This document shows positions 6,429 to 12,359 of a DNA stretch of 18,452 nt, piece after piece. The notes beneath the pieces are model-generated. The model did no database searches, had not been told where the DNA came from, and saw nothing but the letters and a program-made list of their open reading frames with translations. Source of the stretch: Synergistales bacterium (GTDB lineage Bacteria > Synergistota > Synergistia > Synergistales > Aminobacteriaceae); the NCBI GenBank assembly GCA_025997955.1, contig BNVH01000071.1, forward strand, positions 1 to 18,452. The letters run 5' to 3'. Position 1 is the first letter of the stretch. Each line of letters opens with the position of its first letter. A program made the position numbers and the translations under genes.

Positions 6429-7517
6429 TTTTTCAATCAGATAATCGACGGCCGTTTTAAGGATATTTTGATCATCGACATATTCGACTATCGCATTCAT
6501 CAGCGATTGCAGTTCTTTAGGCTGAATAGGTTCAGTACGCGGCGTAAACAGTTGCCTCAAAAGCAACGATTCTCCACGCATTAGACTTTCGCCCTTCTTG
6601 ATAAAATTAATTGCTTCTTTAATATCTGCTCGCTGAAACGCTTCAGCGAGCGATCTCGGCCCGTCAAAAGTCGGTTCCGGCGTATGCTTATTCTTGTCTT
6701 CTTTGCGCCTATAAAGCCCCCATCCCAATCCTGCGGCGAGAATTACGGCGAGAATGATGAATGATGAAATAATCAAATCTCTCGAATCAAGAGAATTTAT
6801 GAGTTCTTTGCGTTTTTGTTCAAGGTCTCTTAATTTTTGACGCGAATCGTCTAAGTCCCGCTTGCGTTGATTCAGGAGTTTTTCCTTCGCGTCTCTTTCG
6901 GCTGTTTCTTTGGGGCCGATCACCTCATAGCTTCTCTTGGGTGAAAGAATCCCTCCATTACGAGCTAAAATGTTGAAAACGCGCCTGTCTGTGTTCTCTA
7001 AAGCCAGCGTCAAAGGCGTCAACCCGTCTTTATCCGGAACATTTACCAATGCCCCTCGTCTCAGAAGCTCGGAGACTTTTTCTGGCGTGCCCAGACGGCA
7101 TATATCATAAAACTTCCAGAGCTTGTGGCGATAGTCCATGACTTCATTATGTTCCAGAAGAAGTCTAATGCAGTCATCAATTAATTCGACGCTTTTTGCT
7201 TTTTTCAGGAGTTCGTCTCGAATGGCATTAGCGATTTCGAAGATATCTCTTCCGGAGTCATCTTTTAGCGAAGTATCCACCCCTGCCGCCAAAAGCAACT
7301 TGACCATGCCTGGCTTCGCAATGGGTTGCAATGCCCTGAACAGGGGCGTTTGGCCTTTCTCGTCACGTAATTTGACGTCTCCGCTTAATGCGTCAACGTC
7401 AAATATTTTGCCTTGTTCGACAGCGTCAAAAAGGGATTGTGGTTCATGTGCCGAAGCAAAAGAAGCAGAAACCAACGAGAAAAAGAAAAATGCGTACAGA
7501 AAAAGAAAACGTATCAT
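6399..7517 (-). CDS. Membrane ankyrin protein with coiled coil and cytosolic tail, truncated by the MITE
   Basis: The 372-residue product has a signal peptide (1-23, very hydrophobic, SFASAHE), ankyrin-like repeats at about 55-90 (KGQTPLFRALQPIAKPGMVK, LLLAAGVDTS) and 130-190 (EKVSELLRRGALVNVPDKDG, LTPLTLALEN), a charged coiled coil at about 203-245, one transmembrane helix at 248-268 (LIISSFIILAVILAAGLGWG) and a 100-residue tail. The topology implied is external ankyrins, one membrane pass, and a cytosolic tail resembling another degenerate ankyrin region. The last nine residues (QCQQLKDEM) are encoded by the inserted element; the original C-terminus is the 44 codons now stranded at 6159-6293. 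ATG 7517 overlaps the previous stop by ATGA, so translation is probably coupled. It may act as the transmembrane relay of the operon; that role is inferred from topology only. Confidence 0.85.
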   Translation of the reverse strand: MIRFLFLYAFFFFSLVSASFASAHEPQSLFDAVEQGKIFDVDALSGDVKLRDEKGQTPLFRALQPIAKPGMVKLLLAAGVDTSLKDDSGRDIFEIANAIRDELLKKAKSVELIDDCIRLLLEHNEVMDYRHKLWKFYDICRLGTPEKVSELLRRGALVNVPDKDGLTPLTLALENTDRRVFNILARNGGILSPKRSYEVIGPKETAERDAKEKLLNQRKRDLDDSRQKLRDLEQKRKELINSLDSRDLIISSFIILAVILAAGLGWGLYRRKEDKNKHTPEPTFDGPRSLAEAFQRADIKEAINFIKKGESLMRGESLLLRQLFTPRTEPIQPKELQSLMNAIVEYVDDQNILKTAVDYLIEKQCQQLKDEM

Positions 7518-9181
7518 TCCTCAAACCCCCCATGATTCGGATACAACGAGACGTGTCCGCCTAATTGTCTGCCTGATGGACGCACAATAATATCATAGCC
7601 TATTCCTAAAGGGACTCCGCCAGGGTACCGCGCATTAAGTAGATTGTCGTAAAGGTCGCCATCATTCCCACTGCAGATTTCCGTACATTTTGAGGTAACG
7701 TCTCTTATAAAGAAGCGGAAAGTATCGCTGAAGTCTTCCGAGCTATTTGCTAAATAGGTATACCATATGGCTTCTGCCACAGGGGTACTATTATAATGAC
7801 TAGGCAATTTGATAATCCTGTCCTTTCCGTCCTTTGTAAAGAATGGCATGAGACAATATTCACGGCCCTCGTGGGATATGTACAGTTTCACGTCGTTGAT
7901 GACAAAATAGTAAAACCAGTCTTTGTAAGAGCCGGGGCGGTACAAGTCAATATCGTATACCGCGAAACAGGCGCTATTACGTATGTCGTGGTTGTCAAGC
8001 CACTTTCTTAAGTTGTCAAAAATCACGTCTAATTTTGTTCCCTTGAGCTTCCATGACTCCTTTATAATCACATCACGAGCGTGAGCGCAATTTTTATGTA
8101 TGGCGATGCTCGCGGTTGAACTGGTCATAGCCTTGATCTGATTCTGGATATCATTAACCAGTGTAATGTACTTTTTCCACTGCTTTTTAAATTCAGCAGC
8201 AAAGTGCCTTTCGACTATTGACGCGACTAAACGCAAAAACCACGGCGGACGCTGCGGCAAAATCTCTCCAAGCGCCTCATCAAATTCCTTTTTGATGTCA
8301 TCAGCTAGCGCCTCATCAAATTCCTTTTTGATGTCATCAGCTTTTGCGTTGTTAGTATAACGTTGAGATAAATCTTCGATCTCGCTTAAGCGCCCGGCAA
8401 TATCCGCAGGCTCCATTTCTCCCAGCCTCTGAAACAAGGACGATAAGTAATCTATGTTGTTTTCCACAAACAGTCGTCCCTCTGGCAAGAAAATATTGTA
8501 GATATCATTGCAGAAGCAGTCAAGTGCTCTTCTAAATATATACGGGTCCGTCATCTCAAGGGAATTCGCGTTTAAGAGCAACAATGCTTCTCCAACGCTT
8601 GTCGTTACCTCTTCTTGCAGAACAGGCCGATTAGGTGTGAACCTGAAAATATCGTTATCAATTTCCTTCAATAGAATCGTCAACTGTCCTTTTAGATTGT
8701 TGATGTCATACACTCGAAATTCACACTCGAAAGCCTCTTGGGAGAAGCAAAGATCGTCAGGCACAAAATTCAAACGCCAGTGTCCAGAGTTGTCTATGCT
8801 TTGTGCAAATAATGTATTGTCTTTGAACAAGGACACATAAAAAGCACCGAGCTTGGCTGCAAGGCTGTTGTCTTTGAACAAGGGCGTGAGCTTGGCTGCG
8901 AGGTTGTTGAACGCGTCAAGATATGTAGGGTCCGTAAATTCGACCCATACATCGTTGGCTTTATCAACATGAATATTGATACCTTGACCGGGCTTAATGA
9001 AAATGGTTCCCAAACCTTCTCTGCGCGCTAAAGCCAAGAGCAACAGCAAATCCACATCAAGCTGGCTATCCAAAACGCATGCGCTTGAAGAGTCTTGGCC
9101 TCCCCTATCGGCATCGTTAAGGTGTAGTTCCACCTTTTTGTCTTCTTTGTTTTCCCAAGGAATGACGAGTTTTTTATACAT
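7514..9181 (-). CDS. Uncharacterised 555-aa protein of the ankyrin/CHAT operon
   Basis: I do not recognise this protein. It lacks a signal peptide and transmembrane helix. The N-terminal 100 residues are mixed alpha/beta (VDLLLLLALARREGLGTIFI, then a short beta-like stretch). The middle (240-350) is strongly helical and charged. The C-terminal third (400-555) is rich in aromatic residues and beta-like (KDWFYYFVINDVKLYISHEG, IGYDIIVRPSGRQLGGHVSL). A 36-bp perfect tandem duplication repeats ADDIKKEFDEAL at 281-304, and an older duplication repeats LAAKL/LFKDN at 94-122. AGGAGGG precedes ATG 9181 by about 11 bases; the ankyrin stop lies 22 bp upstream, and the 3' end overlaps the next gene by ATGA. 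Its place between ankyrin genes suggests a structural or sensing partner of the system. Confidence 0.8.
   Translation of the reverse strand: MYKKLVIPWENKEDKKVELHLNDADRGGQDSSSACVLDSQLDVDLLLLLALARREGLGTIFIKPGQGINIHVDKANDVWVEFTDPTYLDAFNNLAAKLTPLFKDNSLAAKLGAFYVSLFKDNTLFAQSIDNSGHWRLNFVPDDLCFSQEAFECEFRVYDINNLKGQLTILLKEIDNDIFRFTPNRPVLQEEVTTSVGEALLLLNANSLEMTDPYIFRRALDCFCNDIYNIFLPEGRLFVENNIDYLSSLFQRLGEMEPADIAGRLSEIEDLSQRYTNNAKADDIKKEFDEALADDIKKEFDEALGEILPQRPPWFLRLVASIVERHFAAEFKKQWKKYITLVNDIQNQIKAMTSSTASIAIHKNCAHARDVIIKESWKLKGTKLDVIFDNLRKWLDNHDIRNSACFAVYDIDLYRPGSYKDWFYYFVINDVKLYISHEGREYCLMPFFTKDGKDRIIKLPSHYNSTPVAEAIWYTYLANSSEDFSDTFRFFIRDVTSKCTEICSGNDGDLYDNLLNARYPGGVPLGIGYDIIVRPSGRQLGGHVSLYPNHGGFEE
8271..8342 (-). 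repeat. Perfect 36-bp tandem duplication inside the 555-aa gene
   Basis: Units 8271-8306 and 8307-8342 are identical and encode two copies of a 12-residue acidic/basic helix (DDIKKEFDEALA). Exact identity implies a very recent event or ongoing slippage. Because it is a multiple of three, the frame is kept. It would lengthen a helical rod by about three turns. Confidence 0.9.
8818..8904 (-). repeat. Imperfect tandem duplication (about 40-50 bp) in the 555-aa gene
   Basis: TTGTCTTTGAACAAGG followed by GAGCTTGGCTGC occurs twice (starting near 8818 and 8868), with a longer spacer in the first copy. In protein it gives LAAKLTPLFKDNS and LAAKLGAFYVSLFKDNT. It is more diverged than the 36-bp duplication, so probably older. 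Confidence 0.6.
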
Positions 9182-9203
9182 CTTAGTAGTTACCCTCCTG
9201 GCT

Positions 9204-10430
9204 CTAAGACCTGTATTGCGCAGGCTTCCATTGACGCAAAATTAATTTGCACTCTTCGTCTATTAAATCCTCCGGCATTGATTCCATAACGCCTTTAGGA
9301 TTGGCGCCTCGTTCCAGTAATAACTTCACAACTTGTGGCTTATATCCAATATCAGATAACAGGGCATAGATCAAGGCATTCCTTCCGTCGTTATCGACCG
9401 CGTTGATGTCAGCGCCGGCATCAAGTAATGCCATGACACTCCTCAAGCGCCCGCCGCACAGCGCGTAATGTAAAGCGGTTAATCCTCTCTCATCACGCGC
9501 GTTCAGGTCGGTGTCTTTCTGGGTGATTAGTCCCTTTAAATCTGCGGAGCCTTCCAGAGCCGCTATCATTAAGGGTGTAACGCCGTTTCGGATTTTTGGC
9601 GTTTCATGCGCGATGTCTTCTTCACGAATCACCTGTGCCGGTTCATTCCCACCCAAGTTACCGCCGCCAAACTGAAGGCCAATTGGCGCAAGAGGACGCA
9701 CAAGAGCAATGGTATCGGCAATGACGTTTCTAACAGCTTGGATAAGCTCGGCAATATTCACTGAAGGTTCAACAGGGTGAACAATAGGCTCAATTTCGAG
9801 AATTTTGAGAATATAAGCCTCTATATTGCTATTACCATATTCCTTAGCTATATCCAAGGCTGTTTTACCGTCACTCGTGACGGCCTTCGGGTCAGCGCCG
9901 CGATCAAAGAGCTTTTTCGCGAAGTCTTCACGGTCGTCGCTCCTGGCACAGGCGGCCATAAGCGGAGTAACCTTTAACTTAGAAACCTCATCAACAGCGG
10001 AACCTTTTTCGATGCAATAGTCCAATAAAGATGGATCGGGACTATGCAAGGCAACATTGGAAAGAATTCCCCATCCCATATGATCTTTAACGTCTATTCT
10101 GGCTCTGGCTAGCACGATATTTTTGATCACTTCTGCTCCCCTTTGGGTTTCATTGGAAGCAGCGATAAGCAAAGCCGTCTCTCCAAAAGCGTTACGCGCG
10201 TCAATTATGTTCTTGTTCTTCGCAATTATCATGCCGATCGCCGTATCAGAACACTTTTGCAGATAATCGGACATCAAGAAAGCCATCAATGTTGTCATGC
10301 CGTCAACCAAGACATGCGACTCCGGCGAAGACGCGATGAGATCCTCAATCTCCTGATCATTGATTTCGTCTTTCAACAAAGCGTCAATGAGCGCTTCTTC
10401 GTGGGTTCTTTCCTTTAAAGTCATACTCAC
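9204..10430 (-). CDS. Cytosolic ankyrin-repeat protein (first large gene of the operon)
   Basis: The 408-residue protein has two ankyrin blocks. The first (about 43-210) includes GMTTLMAFLMSDYLQ, AFGETALLIAASNETQRGAE, KVTPLMAACARSDDREDFAK and SDGKTALDIAKEYGNSNIEA. The second (281-380) has three canonical repeats: NGVTPLMIAALEGSADLKGL, RGLTALHYALCGGRLRSVMA and DGRNALIYALLSDIGYKPQV with LLLERGANP. A proline/glycine-rich linker (214-280, with LQFGGGNLGGNEP) separates them. No signal peptide or membrane segment is seen. GTG 10430 and ATG 10424 are both possible; AAAGGAGA lies four to ten bases upstream. Ankyrin domains bind proteins, so this is a plausible inhibitor, sensor or adaptor for the CHAT protease encoded at the operon end. 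Confidence 0.88.
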   Translation of the reverse strand: MSMTLKERTHEEALIDALLKDEINDQEIEDLIASSPESHVLVDGMTTLMAFLMSDYLQKCSDTAIGMIIAKNKNIIDARNAFGETALLIAASNETQRGAEVIKNIVLARARIDVKDHMGWGILSNVALHSPDPSLLDYCIEKGSAVDEVSKLKVTPLMAACARSDDREDFAKKLFDRGADPKAVTSDGKTALDIAKEYGNSNIEAYILKILEIEPIVHPVEPSVNIAELIQAVRNVIADTIALVRPLAPIGLQFGGGNLGGNEPAQVIREEDIAHETPKIRNGVTPLMIAALEGSADLKGLITQKDTDLNARDERGLTALHYALCGGRLRSVMALLDAGADINAVDNDGRNALIYALLSDIGYKPQVVKLLLERGANPKGVMESMPEDLIDEECKLILRQWKPAQYRS

Positions 10431-10457
10431 AAGTCTCCTTTCGATGAAAGAGATTAT

Positions 10458-10502
10458 GTAGAGATGATTTTAGCACCAAATCAAAACCAAAATCATCTCT
10501 AC
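10458..10502. promoter_or_regulatory. 14-bp perfect stem-loop in the operon leader
   Basis: GTAGAGATGATTTT (10458-10471) pairs exactly with 10489-10502 around a 17-base loop. It lies between the small exported peptide ORF (stop 10532) and the first ankyrin gene (start 10430). The minus strand has no T-run after the stem, so I read it as a mRNA stabilising, processing or attenuating structure, not a clean terminator. Confidence 0.5.
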
Positions 10503-10531
10503 TCTTCAATCCTAAATGCTTTTAGCGAACT

Positions 10532-10696
10532 TTATCTGCGTATTGAAATTCCAATGCAATCCCCAGCGCTTGTCTCTACCCCTATACATATCACCCTATC
10601 TGCCGCCAATGCTCCAGGAACCTCCACAACAAGCGCGCTTACGAGCGTAAGCATAACAACGATAGCCATCAGCATCTTCTTAACCAAAGTTTTCAA
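10532..10696 (-). CDS. Small exported two-cysteine peptide at the head of the operon
   Basis: This 54-residue ORF uses a TTG start at 10696 with AGAGGAGA a few bases upstream. The first 31 residues are a textbook signal peptide: KTLVKK, a hydrophobic core AIVVMLTLVSALVV, and a cleavage site after PGALA. The predicted mature peptide, about 23 residues (ADRVICIGVETSAGDCIGIS then IRR), has two cysteines that could form a disulfide loop. TAA at 10532-10534 is followed by a stem-loop and then the first ankyrin gene on the same strand. I do not recognise it. It could be a signal, ligand or toxin-like peptide linked to the exported ankyrin proteins, or an unrelated small gene. Internal ATGs at codons 8 and 10 are poorer starts. 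Confidence 0.6.
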   Translation of the reverse strand: MKTLVKKMLMAIVVMLTLVSALVVEVPGALAADRVICIGVETSAGDCIGISIRR

Positions 10697-10720
10697 AATA
10701 TATCTCCTCTATATGTAAAC

Positions 10721-10942
10721 TTACTTTCCATTGATTGATGACGGCCAACGCAGGCTCAAATCACGTTCGTTACGGCCATCTTGGATAACGAAGGGCTGCC
10801 GCCCTCTTATTCCGCGAGGAAACAGCGCCCCGTTCTCGTTCCCGCAGCGGCCCTCAGAGAAAGCCAGGGCGGCGTTACTGCCAACACCAAGGATAATAGA
10901 AAACAATGCTACTCCAGCGAGCATCCACAGCGACTTTTTCAT
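10721..10942 (-). CDS. Small exported protein within repeat copy B
   Basis: This 73-residue ORF is the counterpart of the ORF at 1504-1731: MKKSLWMLAGVALFSIILGV signal peptide, the same 30-residue following part, then a different tail (LSLRWPSSINGK). The ATG at 10942 follows AGAGAGGGTATATTTA. Its ribosome-site context resembles that of the 54-residue peptide just downstream. The region after the signal peptide is open on the opposite strand too and looks like dispersed repeat DNA, so translation may be accidental. Confidence 0.35.
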   Translation of the reverse strand: MKKSLWMLAGVALFSIILGVGSNAALAFSEGRCGNENGALFPRGIRGRQPFVIQDGRNERDLSLRWPSSINGK

Positions 10943-11101
10943 TAAATATACCCTCTCTTTCGTTAATCAGTTTCATTTTCATAACCTCACCCCTAAGCGC
11001 CTTACCTGCTCTATTCGGTCTGCTTGGTACCCCCTCCTTTGTGGAACGATATTCAATGTATACCATTCTACATATTGAGGGATCCGTTGACTTGGAAAAA
11101 A
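10760..11101 (-). repeat. Repeat copy B (about 340 bp), inverted relative to copy A
   Basis: This is the reverse-complement partner of 1338-1689. It keeps the TGGTATACA box (minus strand, about 11065-11057), the GGAGG-rich leader and the start of the exported ORF. It differs by small indels (such as GGAGGGGG for GGAGGAGGGGG) and lacks the 18-bp palindrome of copy A. It lies directly upstream of the ankyrin/CHAT operon in the same direction and may supply its promoter. Confidence 0.75.
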
Positions 11102-11173
11102 ATAGCTCCTTTAAGCAATTCCCTTGCGTTTTGACGGTAATCCATTTCTTCATTGCACCCCCACTGAATTTAT

Positions 11174-11549
11174 TTAGTCATAATCCTTATAGAGCCATAC
11201 CGCGCCGGTTTCAGCGCCGCTGACTTCTTTCCGGTAGCGCCATAGGCAGAATTTCGGCTGCGGCCGCCGCGTTGATGTCGAACAGGAGCTGATTGATGAG
11301 CTTGGTAAGCTGTCCGCTTCCGACACCGCCCATAAAAAGTATTTTATTCCCAATCAATTCCAAGATAGGTTTGATTCTATCGAACACGGCCTGTTCACCG
11401 CCGCACATTACGGTCAGAGTTCCGTCGTTTGCCCGAGATTCCATTCGGGAAGAATCGATGTCATTGACGATCAATGGCTTTCCGCTCTTCAACATATTGA
11501 GCGCCATACCTTTGCCCATCGTTCCAAGCCCAATAATAGCTATACTCAC
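11174..11549 (-). pseudogene. Internally deleted 3-hydroxyisobutyrate-dehydrogenase-type gene
   Basis: From GTG 11549 (RBS AGAGGAG eight bases upstream) the frame begins VSIAIIGLGTMGKGMALNML, the NAD-binding GxGxMG start of the beta-hydroxyacid dehydrogenase family. After NDIDSSRMES it jumps to NDGTLTVMCGGEQAVFDRIK, normally about 85 residues further on, then GGVGSGQLTKLINQLL. It ends in an out-of-frame run LPERSQRR at 11211. Another frame continues to 11174 with SGAETGAVWLYKDYD, which may be the original C-terminus after a second deletion. A full-length enzyme has about 290 residues and needs the deleted catalytic region, so this copy cannot be active. Confidence 0.75.
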
Positions 11550-11709
11550 AGTAAACACTCCTCTTTAGGTTGACATTGGGTGATTAAATCTAGATAGCAT
11601 TGTTGATCGGTTTGATGTGATAGTCCATTGCGTTAACCCGAAAGCCAAATTTTTCCTGTGCATTCAATGCGCCACTCTTCTATATAATTACGAAATTTTA
11701 AATTCATAA

Positions 11710-11724
11710 TGTATCCTGGATACA
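11710..11724. promoter_or_regulatory. Candidate operator dyad
   Basis: TGTATCC-T-GGATACA is a perfect 7-bp inverted repeat around one base, in the AT-rich interval (11559-11822) between the divergently arranged dehydrogenase remnant and the Rrf2 operon. The form suits a GntR-like or similar dimeric repressor; the cognate regulator is not in the window. Nothing else was recognised in this interval. Confidence 0.4.
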
Positions 11725-11835
11725 ATTGAATAATATGGCGAATGGCTTTGTCAAGAGAAATTTTCGTTACTGTTCAGTATTTTTACGGAAATTATCTCTG
11801 TCTTTATACTTAAAAGCTGCCTTTGATTATTTTTA

Positions 11836-11867
11836 TACTTGACATAAATTATCAAGTATGCTATTTT
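11836..11867 (+). promoter_or_regulatory. Promoter of the Rrf2-ACAD-FDP operon with overlapping dyad
   Basis: TTGACA (11839-11844) and TATTTT (11862-11867) are 17 bp apart. TACTTGA (11836-11842) and TCAAGTA (11852-11858) form an inverted repeat covering the -35 and spacer, a good place for autorepression by the Rrf2 protein encoded next. Because the promoter lies downstream of the ATG at 11823, that ATG cannot be the main start. Confidence 0.65.
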
Positions 11868-11924
11868 CAAGCCATCATAACGGTACAACATACAAAATAT
11901 GCTTCGAAGTCCGGAGGGGTAAGA

Positions 11925-12329
11925 CTGATAATCACCAGAGAAACCGATTATTCACTCAGAGTGTTGCGAGCGTTGCCGGACGGAAAAGTGACGACTATCA
12001 GAACAATATGTGAACAGGAGATGCTCCCGCGGCAGTTTGTCTACCGCATACTGAAAAAAATGGAAAAAGGAGGACTCGTCAGAATAGCGAGGGGGAAGGA
12101 CGGCGGCGCGGAATTGGCGACCGACCTCAGGCATGTGAGCCTGTACGACCTGCTTGCGATTGTCAATGAAAAACGGTATATAAGCGCTTGTATGCAGCCC
12201 AATTACGAGTGCGAGTGGCGACGCGCGCGCCGTTCTTCATGTTCGGTTCATAATCACCTCACTGAGATACAGAACAACTTGGATAAAGAGCTCAAAAAAA
12301 GATCCTTGCATCAAATATTGTTTGAATAG
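11925..12329 (+). CDS. Rrf2-family transcriptional regulator, probable Fe-S sensor
   Basis: The frame reads LIITRETDYSLRVLRALPDG, the characteristic Rrf2 N-terminus, then a winged helix (LPRQFVYRILKKMEKGGLVR, GKDGGAEL) and three cysteines (89, 96, 106; SACMQPNYEC and RRSSCSVHN) spaced like the Fe-S ligands of IscR, NsrR or RsrR. Length is about 134 residues, typical. The GGAGGGG at 11913-11919 fits a start at CTG 11925 or ATA 11928, not the ATG at 11823, which precedes the promoter; a non-canonical start or a mutated ATG is implied. An ACAD fusion gene follows after 30 bp with its own AGGAGGT, then a flavodiiron protein. Control of an O2 or NO defence operon by a redox-sensing Rrf2 protein would make sense; the ligand is not deducible. 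Confidence 0.85.
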   Translation: MIITRETDYSLRVLRALPDGKVTTIRTICEQEMLPRQFVYRILKKMEKGGLVRIARGKDGGAELATDLRHVSLYDLLAIVNEKRYISACMQPNYECEWRRARRSSCSVHNHLTEIQNNLDKELKKRSLHQILFE

Positions 12330-12359
12330 TTAAAAATCATTCTATGAGGAGGTCATACA

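Noticed and set aside
7138..7590. 150-aa plus-strand ORF, and other plus-strand ORFs over 2173-10430
   Set aside because: They lie opposite well-supported minus-strand genes with domains and ribosome sites, have no recognisable motif, and are expected by chance.
10875..11153. 92-aa minus ORF (MKKWITVKTQ...) spanning the edge of repeat B
   Set aside because: It runs across the repeat boundary and overlaps the signal-peptide ORF in another frame. A second short frame from ATG near 11140 (MDYRQNARELLKG) might be a 5' scrap of another gene but is too short to name.
11823..11924. Upstream extension of the Rrf2 gene to ATG 11823
   Set aside because: The segment contains the promoter and its dyad, and its translation (MIIFILDINYQVCYFQ) does not resemble the family N-terminus.
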